Assembly (NCBI GenBank): GCA_965223035.1
Contig: OZ244980.1
Span: forward strand, 496,001-560,000
Source: CAMDPA01 sp965223035
GTDB taxonomy: Bacteria > Pseudomonadota > Alphaproteobacteria > Rhizobiales > Hyphomicrobiaceae
DNA: 64,000 bases
Reading direction: 5' to 3'
Positions 1 through 8,449 of this stretch are shown one piece after another (positions within the stretch are counted from its first letter, which is position 1; each line of letters begins with the position of its first letter). A program made the translations under genes and the position numbers. The notes beneath the pieces are model-generated. The model worked only from the letters and a program-made list of their open reading frames with translations. It was not told the DNA's origin and ran no database searches.

Positions 1-704
1 TGGAGGCCATGCGCGCGCAGCGCCGCAGCGATCGTGAGCATCATCGGCTCAGGTCCGCAGATGAAAGCTGTGTCGACGGTCTCGATGTTGATCCAATGGG
101 CGAACAGCTGCTTGCATTTCTCCGTGTCGATCTGACCGGTGAACAGATCGATGTCCTGGGCATCGCTTTCGAGGATGTGGATGAGGTTGAGGCGCCCCAT
201 GTGGACGTTCTTGATGTCTTCAAGCTCCTCGCGGAACATGATGGTGTTGATGCCCCGGTTGGCGTAGACGAGGGTGAAGCGCGACAGCGGCTCACAAACC
301 AGCGTGGTTTTCAGGATCGACAGGACCGGCGTGATGCCCGATCCGCCGGCGAAACCCAGATAGTGCCGCTCGGCGCGCGCATCGAGCGGCGTAAAAAAGG
401 CTCCCATCGGCGGCAGCGCCTCCAGCCGATCGCCGACCTTGAGCTGTTCGTTTGCCCAGGTGGAGAACGCTCCGCCATCGACCCGTTTGATCCCGACCTG
501 AAGGATGCCTTCGTCCTTGCCCGCGCAAATCGAATAGGACCGACGCAGTTCCTCACCGTCGAACTCGCGCCGAAAGGTCAGGTATTGGCCTTGCGTGAAA
601 TCAAACGCGGCGGCGGAGCCGGCTTCAGGCTTGAGCGTCACGACGACCGCGTCACGGATCGTCTTGTAGACATCCGTCACGGCGAGCTGGTGAAAGCGCG
701 GCAT
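1..704 (-). CDS. paaE: Phenylacetyl-CoA epoxidase reductase subunit PaaE, 3' end outside the window
   Basis: This is the reductase that passes electrons from NADPH to the PaaAC oxygenase, which epoxidises the ring of phenylacetyl-CoA. The first 234 residues are present. They show the FAD-binding motif RRSYSIC (54-60), the NAD-binding GGSGITP (120-126) and CGPEPMM (216-222), the usual order of a ferredoxin-NADP reductase module. The C-terminal plant-type [2Fe-2S] ferredoxin domain of PaaE would lie beyond the left edge. The ATG at 704 begins MPRFHQL, a typical PaaE start, 10 nt after the paaD stop. It is the last gene of the paaABCDE operon seen here. Confidence 0.95.
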   Translation of the reverse strand, partial: MPRFHQLAVTDVYKTIRDAVVVTLKPEAGSAAAFDFTQGQYLTFRREFDGEELRRSYSICAGKDEGILQVGIKRVDGGAFSTWANEQLKVGDRLEALPPMGAFFTPLDARAERHYLGFAGGSGITPVLSILKTTLVCEPLSRFTLVYANRGINTIMFREELEDIKNVHMGRLNLIHILESDAQDIDLFTGQIDTEKCKQLFAHWINIETVDTAFICGPEPMMLTIAAALRAHGL

Positions 705-714
705 CGGGTCCTCG

Positions 715-1176
715 CTAGATGCACTTGAAGTAATCGAACGGTTCCAGGCAGTCCAGGCATCGCCAATGTGCCTTGCATGGGGTCGAGCCAAATTGGCTCA
801 CCATCTGCAAACGGGTGCTGCCACAGTGCGGACAGCGGGCCGGGCCGCCAGCCGGTTGCGGCGGTGCGATGCCGTAGGCCTCCAATTTCGCGCGGCCCTT
901 GCTGCTCAACCAGTCGGTGGTCCAGGCCGGCGCGAGCTGGCGCTTGAGCTGCAGCCGCTCGATGCCTTTTTCCCTCAGCGTTTTCTCGATCTCAAAATGA
1001 ATGACAGAGGTGGCGGGACACCCCGTATAGGTTGGCGTTAGGGTTACCGTGAGCGTGTCGTCCACCCACGCCACGTCGCGGATGATGCCGAGATCCACCA
1101 AGGATATGACCGGGATCTCCGGGTCGGGGACGTTATCCAGCCAGTCCCAAATCTGCTGTTCACTCGCACGTGTCAT
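715..1176 (-). CDS. paaD: Phenylacetate degradation protein PaaD (MIP18/DUF59 family)
   Basis: PaaD is required for activity of the PaaABCE epoxidase and is thought to help build iron-sulfur or di-iron centres. This 153-residue protein has the MIP18 signature region (DPEIP at 18-22, TYTGCP at 49-54). Its C-terminus is Cys-rich (C115, C118, C134, C140, C143, C152) and looks like a zinc or Fe-S site, as in other PaaD proteins. It follows paaC by 6 nt and precedes paaE by 10 nt, so it belongs to the same transcript. Confidence 0.95.
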   Translation of the reverse strand: MTRASEQQIWDWLDNVPDPEIPVISLVDLGIIRDVAWVDDTLTVTLTPTYTGCPATSVIHFEIEKTLREKGIERLQLKRQLAPAWTTDWLSSKGRAKLEAYGIAPPQPAGGPARCPHCGSTRLQMVSQFGSTPCKAHWRCLDCLEPFDYFKCI

Positions 1177-1182
1177 CGTTGG

Positions 1183-1947
1183 CTACCAGGTTGCGCCCGG
1201 ATAGGCCCGCTGCAGCCATTGCATCTGGGTCAGCAGATGGCCCAAGTGCTCGGAGTGATGGGTGCCAGCCTTGCCGCCCCGGTGGGCGAATTTGCTCTGC
1301 GGGATCGTCAGCGTCGCCTCGGTAAGGACCCGGCTCACCAGCGCGTCGTATTCATCGCGCAACGTGGCAGGATCCGGCGCGATCGACGATTTGGCCATCT
1401 CGGCATCGATCTCATCGGCGAGGAACATCTCGCCGACATAGGGCCACAGATAGTCCAAAGCCGCTTGCATCTTGGCGTGGCTGAGCTCGGTACCGTCGCC
1501 GAGACCAACCACGGTGTGAGCCGAGCGCTCGACGTGGTAGGCGGCTTCCTTGGATGCCTTCTGGGCAATCGCGGCGATGCGCTCGTCCGCACTGGTGCTC
1601 AGTCGGCCCAACATCATGGAATGCCAGGCGTCGAACAGGAACTGCCGCATCAGGGTGCGGCCAAAATCGCCGTTCGGCAGCTCGACCAACAGCAAATTGT
1701 GGAAATCCCAGACGTCGCGCAAAAAGGCGAGATCGTCGGCGGTTCGCCCGTTGCCTTCCACCTCGCCGGCCAAAGTGAGCCAAAGCTGGGTTTGGCCAAT
1801 CAGGTCCAGAGCCGTGTTGGCCAGCGCAATATCTTCTTCCAACACCGGCGCATGGCCGCACCATTCCGAAACCCGGTGACCGAGCACTAGCGTATTGTCG
1901 CCCATGCGCAGGAGGAATTGGCACAAGGCTTGGTCGTGGCCCATCAC
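1183..1947 (-). CDS. paaC: Phenylacetyl-CoA epoxidase structural subunit PaaC
   Basis: PaaC is the non-catalytic ferritin-like partner of PaaA in the ring-1,2-phenylacetyl-CoA epoxidase. The protein is 254 residues, close to the usual length of about 250. It has the helical pattern of the family and recognisable stretches such as DLIGQTQ and the conserved PNGDFGRT segment. Its ATG at 1947 overlaps the paaB stop by 4 nt, which suggests translational coupling. Confidence 0.95.
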   Translation of the reverse strand: MMGHDQALCQFLLRMGDNTLVLGHRVSEWCGHAPVLEEDIALANTALDLIGQTQLWLTLAGEVEGNGRTADDLAFLRDVWDFHNLLLVELPNGDFGRTLMRQFLFDAWHSMMLGRLSTSADERIAAIAQKASKEAAYHVERSAHTVVGLGDGTELSHAKMQAALDYLWPYVGEMFLADEIDAEMAKSSIAPDPATLRDEYDALVSRVLTEATLTIPQSKFAHRGGKAGTHHSEHLGHLLTQMQWLQRAYPGATW

Positions 1948-2228
1948 ATGTGTCCCACATCATCGGGAATGTCATAGAACGTGGGATGGCGATAAACCTT
2001 CGAGTTCGACGGCTCGAACAAGGGGCCCTTGTCGGAGGGCGCCGATGCGGCAATGTGCTTGGCTTCGACGACCCAGATGCTGACGCCTTCATTGCGCCGC
2101 GTGTAGACGTCGCGCGCATTCTTGATCGCCATCTCGGCGTCTGCCGCGTGCAGGCTGCCGACGTGGCGATGGCTCATGCCGTGCTGGCCACGGATGAACA
2201 CCTCCCAAAGCGGCCATTCGTTCCTCAT
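1944..2228 (-). CDS. paaB: Phenylacetyl-CoA epoxidase subunit PaaB
   Basis: PaaB is a small bridging subunit of the PaaABCE complex. This 94-residue protein begins MRNEWPLWEVF and contains HVGSLHAAD and DVYTRRNEG, all typical of PaaB. The start at 2228 is preceded by a GAGG Shine-Dalgarno-like sequence. A longer open frame continues upstream but lacks family similarity. About 157 nt separate it from the paaA stop. Confidence 0.94.
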   Translation of the reverse strand: MRNEWPLWEVFIRGQHGMSHRHVGSLHAADAEMAIKNARDVYTRRNEGVSIWVVEAKHIAASAPSDKGPLFEPSNSKVYRHPTFYDIPDDVGHM

Positions 2229-2385
2229 GTCCTCGTTCTCTCCCGAAAAAGCGTTGTAGCCAACGCGCCGTGCGCGGTCATCGCCGGATCGAAGAGCGTG
2301 CCCATCAAGCGCAGCGGCAAATCGCGAAGTCCGGCAGCAACCGATAGCAAGCGGCGCCCGGTGTTGGGCGAGATACCTCCTGCAA

Positions 2386-3378
2386 CTATTCCGCGGCTGA
2401 TTTGACCGCTGCTTTCTTTTGGGCGTGGGCGAGCAGGCCATCACGGACCCAGTGCCCTTCTCGCCAAGCCGCAATCCGAGCGTTCATCCGGTCGACGTTG
2501 CACGGGCCGTTGCCTTTCAGCACGTCGTAGAATTCCGACCAATCCGGCTGCGAAAAGTCGTAGTGCCCACGCGCCTCGTTCCATTTCAAATCCGGATCGG
2601 GAATGGTCAAACCCAGATATTCGGCTTGCGGGACGGTTTGATCGACAAATTTTTGGCGCAGCTCGTCGTTGGTGTTGATCTTGATCTTCCACGCCATCGA
2701 TTGGGCCGAATGGACAGAGTCCTTGTCGGAGGGCCCAAACATCATCAATGCCGGATACCAGAAGCGGTTCAACGCGTCCTGGGCCATTCTGCGTTGCTCC
2801 GGCGTGCCTTGCGCGCAAGCACGGATCGCGTCGTAGCCTTGGCGTTGATGGAAACTCTCTTCTTTGCAGATTCTGATCATGGCACGGCTGTAGGGACCGT
2901 AAGACGTGCGCTGAAGGGGGACCTGGTTCATGATCGCGGCGCCGTCCACCAACCACCCGACAGCGCCGATATCAGCCCAGGTCAGCGTCGGGTAGTTGAA
3001 GATGGAGCTATATTTCATCTTCCCGGACAAAAGCTGCTCGGTAAGCTCGTCGCGGCTTACGCCCAGCGTTTCGGCCGCGCAGTACAGGTAGAGGCCGTGC
3101 CCGGCCTCATCCTGGACCTTGGCCAAGAGAATCGCCTTGCGCTCCAAGGTGGGCGCCCGTGTGATCCAGTTGCCCTCGGGAAGTTGGCCGACGATTTCCG
3201 AGTGCGCATGCTGACCGATTTGGCGGATCAGTGTGGTGCGATAATCGTCAGGCATCCAATCCTTGGGCTCGATCTTATCACCGGCATCGATGCGGTCTTG
3301 AAACGTGCGCTCCTGATCCGACATCTCGTCACGTGATTTCACACGCGATCCGGCGGTTTTGATCATCTGCGCGTACAT
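2386..3378 (-). CDS. paaA: Phenylacetyl-CoA epoxidase catalytic subunit PaaA
   Basis: PaaA is the di-iron oxygenase subunit that epoxidises phenylacetyl-CoA, the committing step of the aerobic hybrid phenylacetate pathway. The 330-residue protein carries ferritin-like carboxylate/His metal motifs QDEAGH (89-94) and EESFH (173-177). The start MYAQMIK at 3378 is preferred because AGGAG lies at good spacing; a second ATG sits one codon upstream (3381). It is the first gene of paaABCDE. The rest of the pathway (paaK, paaG, paaZ, paaH, paaJ) is not in the window. Confidence 0.95.
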   Translation of the reverse strand: MYAQMIKTAGSRVKSRDEMSDQERTFQDRIDAGDKIEPKDWMPDDYRTTLIRQIGQHAHSEIVGQLPEGNWITRAPTLERKAILLAKVQDEAGHGLYLYCAAETLGVSRDELTEQLLSGKMKYSSIFNYPTLTWADIGAVGWLVDGAAIMNQVPLQRTSYGPYSRAMIRICKEESFHQRQGYDAIRACAQGTPEQRRMAQDALNRFWYPALMMFGPSDKDSVHSAQSMAWKIKINTNDELRQKFVDQTVPQAEYLGLTIPDPDLKWNEARGHYDFSQPDWSEFYDVLKGNGPCNVDRMNARIAAWREGHWVRDGLLAHAQKKAAVKSAAE

Positions 3379-3815
3379 CATCGTCTCCTTGCACGTCCCG
3401 GCGGCGTCAGGTGTAGCAGCGTCAGGTGTGCCCCAGGATGATAGCAAATTCCCGCCCGACACAATCACCATCATGCATAGCCCATGGCGCCTGTCGCTGC
3501 GCAGGGGCCATCACGTCGCGGTGGTCGCCATGCGCGCTTTGGCTTGCGGGGCCGCCGCCGCCCATGGCCACGTCAACCGCGCGCCGCCGTATTGCCCGAT
3601 CAGCATCCGCACCGCGCTGCAGATCAACGCCTCAGCCATCCGTTGCGCTCCCGCCGCCTAGCGGTCGTTTGGCCACCTTCGGCCTCCGGTCGGCTTTCGC
3701 CGCAGCCATTTCATTATCCGACCGACCGGTCAACAATAGCCATCGGTGCTGGGCCTTGCAACTGAATTTTCAACGCCGATACCGCTAGATGATGCCCGCC
3801 TCGGGCGGACGCGAT
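3379..3815. other. Intergenic region upstream of paaA
   Basis: This 437-nt stretch lies between the paaA start and the 3' end of the oxygenase beta-subunit gene. The promoter of the paa operon should be here. Open frames on the plus strand are compositionally unconvincing and match no family I recognise. No clear repeat or RNA gene was seen. Confidence 0.5.
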
Positions 3816-4313
3816 CTAGACGGCGAAGAAGTCGAAATATCCGTCGATCTGCGGGTTCTGCAGCAGCACTTTCTTCTGGGCGATGCGTATGTCGTCGCCG
3901 GTACGGCGCAGACGGTATTCGTAGCTGCCGGCACGGACCTGCTGTCCACGGACATCATTGACCCAGACCAGCTGCCAACTGGCAAACGCTTCGATCTCAC
4001 TTTGCGATACGGCGTCAACCATCACCATGCCGACCACGTGGTTGGTCGCCGGTGCCGGGGTGGAGGATAGGGATATGTCCGTCTCGAGCCGAAAAATTCG
4101 AGCTTCCAGCCCGTCGCGGCCCGCGATGTAGATGAGATTGAGCTCCTGTGACGGATCGCTGGTCAAGCTCCCGTCCATCCGGAACGCCGGGACCCAGAAC
4201 ACGGCATCGGGGCAATAAAGCGACACCCACTCCTGCCACCGCCGCGCATCGAGCAGACGGGCCTCGCGGTAGATCAAGTCCTGCACGCTGGCCACCAGTG
4301 TCGGGTCAATCAT
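3816..4313 (-). CDS. Aromatic-ring-hydroxylating dioxygenase, beta subunit
   Basis: This is the small structural subunit of a Rieske non-haem iron oxygenase. The 165-residue protein has the SnoaL/NTF2-like features of this family: an N-terminal YREARLLDARRWQEWVSLY helix region followed by curved beta-sheet strands, ending near GYFDFFAV. Length is normal (about 160-180). Its ATG overlaps the alpha-subunit stop by 8 nt, so the two are co-translated. The substrate cannot be told from sequence. Confidence 0.88.
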   Translation of the reverse strand: MIDPTLVASVQDLIYREARLLDARRWQEWVSLYCPDAVFWVPAFRMDGSLTSDPSQELNLIYIAGRDGLEARIFRLETDISLSSTPAPATNHVVGMVMVDAVSQSEIEAFASWQLVWVNDVRGQQVRAGSYEYRLRRTGDDIRIAQKKVLLQNPQIDGYFDFFAV

Positions 4314-5658
4314 GGCGAGGCTCTTTCTGTCGCGTCATCATACGCCGCCATTGTCTGTAAACGCCCTGCAGAGCGATTTCGTGATCCCAACTGTTGGAGC
4401 TGGCAACAGGGGTAAAGCCAAGGTCTCGCGCGGCTTCATCCGGTCCCTCGATCCGAAAAGCACTGCCGCGGCCCATCTGCGTCCAGCCCGCAGCGGTAGC
4501 CCAGCTCGCCGCGTGTGCGGCCTCGCAAACGGCAATATCGTCAGGGGTCGCCATACCGCTTGGCAGGAAGAAATCTTCAAACTTGCGCAGCCGCGCGCTT
4601 CGCATCTGTGAGGGTTCACCTGCGGGTGCCAAGCACCAGATGGTGGTCTCCATCTTGTCGACGGCCAACGGCCGATAGGTGCGCAAATGCGTGCTCGCCA
4701 AGTCGTTGATGAGCAAATTGGGAAAGATCGTCATATGGCGGCCGCGACCGAGGATCCATTTGAGTTTGCCGGCATCGAAGCGCTGCGCCAACGCGTTCTT
4801 CATCCCATAAATTGGGAACGCTTCCGGATCGCCGCGCTCGTGCCAAAAGGCGGTATGGCCGTTGCCGAGGTCATAACTGGCCGATTGAATGCGGCCGGTG
4901 AGCCTGGATCGGTCCGTTCGCTGGACCCCGCCGGCCCCGGACCGCGCCTCGCGAAAGGCGACCGTGTCGGCGAAATTTCGATGCACGACCGGCGCGTGAT
5001 AGGCATCCGGTCCATTTTCGTGCATGATCTTCCAATTGCAATTCGACGTATAGACACAAAATCCGCTGACCACTTCCAATGGGTCAGGGGCGGGTGCGAC
5101 GAAGATATCGATCAGCGCGGTCGCCGGCCCCAAATGCTCTTTGAGCGCGACCACATCCGGCGCAAGCGATCCGAACACGAACCCGCGATAGCTGTCCAAG
5201 CGGGCAATTGGTGTCAGATTGAAGGTCGCGAGGTCGAAACCCTGCGGCCATCCGGCCTTTTGGTTGCGCGCCGAGATGCAACGCCCCTCCCGATCAAAGC
5301 AAAAGCCATGGTACGGGCAATCAAATGTAGCGGCGTTGCCGACCCGGCGATTGACCAGCATCGCGCCACGGTGACCGCAAGCATTGAGGTAGCAGGCGAG
5401 GCTGCCGTCGGTCTTGCGCAGCACAAACACGGGCTGTCGGCCCATGTAGGTCGCATAGAAGTCGCCCGGGTTGGGCACGAAGCTCTCGTGGCACAGGAAC
5501 AGCCAGCCGCCCTCAAAGATCGATCGATATTCGGCTTCGAGGATGGCGGGATCATTGTAGACGCGCCGATCGACGCGAAAGATGTGCTGGTCCGGGCGGT
5601 CGTCGATGAAGGCGGCGAAGTCCGTTGTTGTGTTCAGCGGTGCATCATCCATCGTCAT
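4306..5658 (-). CDS. Aromatic-ring-hydroxylating dioxygenase, alpha subunit (Rieske oxygenase)
   Basis: This is the catalytic subunit of a two-component-type ring-hydroxylating oxygenase (about 450 residues). The N-terminal Rieske domain has C94-x-H96 and C114-x-x-H117. The catalytic domain has the mononuclear iron ligands D218, H221 and H226 in DAYHAPVVH. The start MTMDDAP at 5658 is chosen because the Rieske domain begins normally after it. GGAG lies just upstream, and the next ATG (5652) is equally possible. The open frame runs further upstream without homology. No dedicated ferredoxin or reductase gene is adjacent; the nearest Rieske ferredoxin is at 28760 and the nearest reductase is PaaE. 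Confidence 0.92.
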   Translation of the reverse strand: MTMDDAPLNTTTDFAAFIDDRPDQHIFRVDRRVYNDPAILEAEYRSIFEGGWLFLCHESFVPNPGDFYATYMGRQPVFVLRKTDGSLACYLNACGHRGAMLVNRRVGNAATFDCPYHGFCFDREGRCISARNQKAGWPQGFDLATFNLTPIARLDSYRGFVFGSLAPDVVALKEHLGPATALIDIFVAPAPDPLEVVSGFCVYTSNCNWKIMHENGPDAYHAPVVHRNFADTVAFREARSGAGGVQRTDRSRLTGRIQSASYDLGNGHTAFWHERGDPEAFPIYGMKNALAQRFDAGKLKWILGRGRHMTIFPNLLINDLASTHLRTYRPLAVDKMETTIWCLAPAGEPSQMRSARLRKFEDFFLPSGMATPDDIAVCEAAHAASWATAAGWTQMGRGSAFRIEGPDEAARDLGFTPVASSNSWDHEIALQGVYRQWRRMMTRQKEPRHD

Positions 5659-5830
5659 CAGCTCCGCACAATGTGCCGACGTTGTCCGCCGGCCGGACAG
5701 CATGTCGCGGTCGATTTGCCACCCCGACCAGGCCGATGACCAGTTCAAATGCGGCGAGACCAGACGGCCCGATCCGAGTAAGGTCATTGTCGGGCGGGTC
5801 ATCTCGCAGATCAAGTGTAATGGCGAATCC

Positions 5831-6769
5831 ATGCGGGCGACGGAACACAACAATACCACCCGGCGAGCGTTGATCGCGGGCGCATTGGCGGCCGCTGCGG
5901 GGGCCGCGCTGGTGTCACGTGGCGGCCAAGCGGGCACCTCTGCCGTGGCGACGAGGCCAATTCCGTCGAGCGGGGAAGCGTTGCCGATGATTGGCCTCGG
6001 CAGTTGGGTCACGTTCAACGTCGGCAATGACAAGCTGTTGCTTGACCAAAGTGCCGCGGTGATCGCCGCGTTCCTTAAGATGGGTGGCCGCATGATCGAT
6101 TGCTCACCGATGTACGGGTCGTCACAGCCCACGATCGGCTATGGACTAAAAAAGCTTGGCGATCCCAAGCAGGTGTTTTCGGCGGAAAAGGTCTGGACCT
6201 CCGATCCTAGAAATGGCCCGGGCCAGATCGCGCGGTCGCTGGCCTACTGGGGTGTTCCCCGCTTCGATCTGGTTCAGGTGCACAATCTCCTGTCTTGGGA
6301 GCGCCATCTTGAGTCGTTGCTCGCGATGAAGGCGGACGGGCGGCTGCGATACGTCGGAATCACGACCTCCCATGGCCGACGGCACCGGGATCTGGAGCGG
6401 ATCATGCGCAGCCGCCCGATCGATTTTGTGCAGCTGACCTATAATGTGGTGGACCGGGATGCCGAAGCCAGACTATTGCCGCTGGCGCGTGAGCGCGGCA
6501 TTGCGGTCATTGCAAACCGACCGTTCCGCCGGGGCGCGTTGATCCGTAGCGTCGAACGACATCCGCTGCCCAACTGGATCGCTCAAACCGGCGCGGCCAG
6601 TTGGGCGCAGTTCCTGTTGAAATTCATCGTGTCTCATCCTGCGGTAACATGTGCGATCCCGGCCACGACACGCGTCGATCATGTTCGAGAAAACGTGGCG
6701 GCGGCGATCGGGCGTCTTCCCGACCAATCCTTACGGCAGCGCATGGCCAATTACGTCAGGCAACTGTAA
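5831..6769 (+). CDS. Aldo/keto reductase with twin-arginine leader
   Basis: This 312-residue NAD(P)H-dependent aldo/keto reductase is divergent from the oxygenase genes (172 nt between starts). The catalytic tetrad is complete: D90, Y95, K120 and H151. The N-terminus has a TTRRALIA motif (9-16) followed by an Ala-rich hydrophobic stretch to about residue 29, which looks like a Tat signal peptide and suggests export of the folded enzyme. The start at 5831 is the ATG giving this leader; the ribosome-binding site is weak. The stop codon directly abuts the next ATG (TAAATG), so the downstream membrane gene is probably co-translated. Confidence 0.85.
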   Translation: MRATEHNNTTRRALIAGALAAAAGAALVSRGGQAGTSAVATRPIPSSGEALPMIGLGSWVTFNVGNDKLLLDQSAAVIAAFLKMGGRMIDCSPMYGSSQPTIGYGLKKLGDPKQVFSAEKVWTSDPRNGPGQIARSLAYWGVPRFDLVQVHNLLSWERHLESLLAMKADGRLRYVGITTSHGRRHRDLERIMRSRPIDFVQLTYNVVDRDAEARLLPLARERGIAVIANRPFRRGALIRSVERHPLPNWIAQTGAASWAQFLLKFIVSHPAVTCAIPATTRVDHVRENVAAAIGRLPDQSLRQRMANYVRQL

Positions 6770-7438
6770 ATGTCGGAGCTGTGGTATAGCCCGTCCGATC
6801 TGCTGTTGTTCTCGCCGCGCGTCTACTACCGCCTGTTGGACAATAACAACCGCGCATTGTGGCCGCTGCAGATGCTGACCTTGGGCCTGGGTGTCGCGGT
6901 GGCCTATCTGCTGGTACGTCCAACCCGCATCAGCGGTCGCGTGATCCTAGCCGTGTTGGGTCTATTGTGGCTATGGATCGCCTGGAGCTTTTTTTGGCAG
7001 CGCTACCTCACCATTAATTGGGCCGCTGCCTATGTTGTGCCGATCGTCGCATTGCAAGGCTTTGGGCTGATGACATGGGCAGCGGCGACGGGTCGAGCGG
7101 CGTTCGCCCGGCCGCACGCCGCATCCCAGTGGGTCGCCTTCGCGGTCTTCATGTTCGCCCTCTTCGGCTATCCCTTTGTGGCGTTGGCAATGGGTCGCCC
7201 ATGGTCGGCGGCCGAGGTGTTTGGTATCGCGCCGGATCCGACGGCAAGCGCGACGATGGCGGTGCTGGCCTTGGCGGCCGGCGTAGCGCGATGGCTGTTG
7301 ATGATTGCTCCGAGTTTGTGGTGTGTCATGACAGGGCTGACGCTTTGGGCGATGGATGGCGGAGATTTCTTCGTGGCGCCGCTTTGCGCGATGATCGCGA
7401 TCGCGTCCGCTTTGAGCCCAGCAGCAACGGCGCGCTGA
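6770..7438 (+). CDS. DUF6064-like integral membrane protein
   Basis: This 222-residue protein has about six hydrophobic segments. The N-terminus has the pattern of DUF6064 proteins: a cytoplasmic start, NNNRALWPLQ, then paired helices around residues 34-49 and 56-76. The function of the family is not known to me. It begins immediately after the aldo/keto reductase stop codon, so the two likely form one operon. The assignment to DUF6064 is from memory of the family pattern, not a search. Confidence 0.7.
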   Translation: MSELWYSPSDLLLFSPRVYYRLLDNNNRALWPLQMLTLGLGVAVAYLLVRPTRISGRVILAVLGLLWLWIAWSFFWQRYLTINWAAAYVVPIVALQGFGLMTWAAATGRAAFARPHAASQWVAFAVFMFALFGYPFVALAMGRPWSAAEVFGIAPDPTASATMAVLALAAGVARWLLMIAPSLWCVMTGLTLWAMDGGDFFVAPLCAMIAIASALSPAATAR

Positions 7439-7550
7439 ACAATTCGGCGCGATCGTCAAGAACGGCGCCCATCAACGACGGGATCCGTCGCCATTGAGGG
7501 GTGTCCGCTCATGCCGGCCGAGGTTGAACCGCAAATGCTACAATCCTGGT

Positions 7551-7604
7551 GCAACCTGCTGCCTTTCATCGGGATCGTTCCGCTTCCGATGAACAGCAGG
7601 TTGC
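7551..7604. repeat. CTAG-family palindromic repeat, divergent copy (R1)
   Basis: A 54-nt near-perfect palindrome starts GCAACCTGCTGCC and ends with its complement AGCAGGTTGC. The centre reads ATCGGGATCGTTCC, the same core as the dispersed family. The flanking CTAG is absent on both sides. Confidence 0.7.
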
Positions 7605-7687
7605 CCCAACAGGCCGTTGAATGTCTCGCACGTTGCCATCGATCGACGGCGATGGCTCCATCTTCGCCTAAGGCCGGAGAGAGCGCG

Positions 7688-8283
7688 GTGCGGGGATCGG
7701 CGCGCCGGTCAGGTGCGCTGTTCAGCTGTGTGGACCTTGCAGCGCGGGTGCCGGCAAGCCCCGCTGCGGGTGATCACGGCGATCGTCGACGCTGCGCGCG
7801 GCGAGCGCGATGCCGAATTCGAGCGGGTCTACCAAGGCTTGGGCCGGCGCTCGATCGCGCCGGAGCGTTTGTTTAGGGGCCCGCTTTTGCAGGCGTTCTA
7901 CTCGGGCCGAGCGCGAAGCAGCGATCCAGATGATCGAACATCACACGGCTGGCTCAACCCGCCGGCTGACGCTCGGTGCCGACAAGGGCTATGACGCCAA
8001 GCCGTTCGCGGCCGAGCTGCGCGCCTTGAACGTGACGCCGCACATTGCGCGCCACGACGCGGTGACCAAAACGGACAGCGGCGAACATCTTGCGTTGATG
8101 GCCGCCGACCACCTGATCCGATGGCCCAGACTGCTCGCCGCAGCGCCGTGATCGCCGTCCCGCCGATCGACACCGGGCGCGCAGTCTGGGCAGACCGGGG
8201 CTGCAAACGGCTGTCAAACCGACCACCACCCTGCCAACAGGCCAAACCACGCCATCGTGGTCACAGATTCAACGGGCGGTTAA
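7688..8283 (+). pseudogene. IS5-family transposase remnant (copy 1)
   Basis: These are fragments of one IS5-family DDE transposase in several frames. The start is GTG (7688), giving VRGSARRSGALFSCVDL. After a frameshift comes the N-terminal helical region ending FRGPLLQAFYS (to about 7905). The whole middle is deleted. The C-terminal part contains RRLTLGADKGYDAKPFAAEL and DHLIRWPRLLAAAP (to 8151). Compared with copy 2 (44222-45413), a further 152 bp is lost between two copies of GATGGCCGC. Similarity to copy 2 continues at DNA level to about 8280. It is not functional. Confidence 0.85.
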
Positions 8284-8415
8284 ACCTGACGGCATAAGCG
8301 ATCCCGCAGGAGGGCTTCGCGGGCTATCTCGCGCAGGCCCGACGCGCGATGGTGCGTGGTGGGCACGCGACCCATGAAAGTGGTTGGACCATCACTGCCG
8401 ATCAACCGCTAATGT

Positions 8416-8449
8416 AGCGTTTCAGAGTTAGCTGGAACCAAGCCGTTCC
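8416..8449. repeat. Second repeat family (AGCGTTTCAG type), short copy
   Basis: AGCGTTTCAGAGTTAGCTGG and the following AACCA (8416-8440) match the left end of longer copies at 36291, 52741 and 28592, and the inverse copy at 60471. It overlaps the last codons and stop of the amidohydrolase gene that ends at 8428. Confidence 0.65.

Noticed and set aside
2419..3336. A 305-codon plus-strand frame over paaA
   Set aside because: PaaA is certain on the other strand; the frame is a by-product of high GC at third positions.
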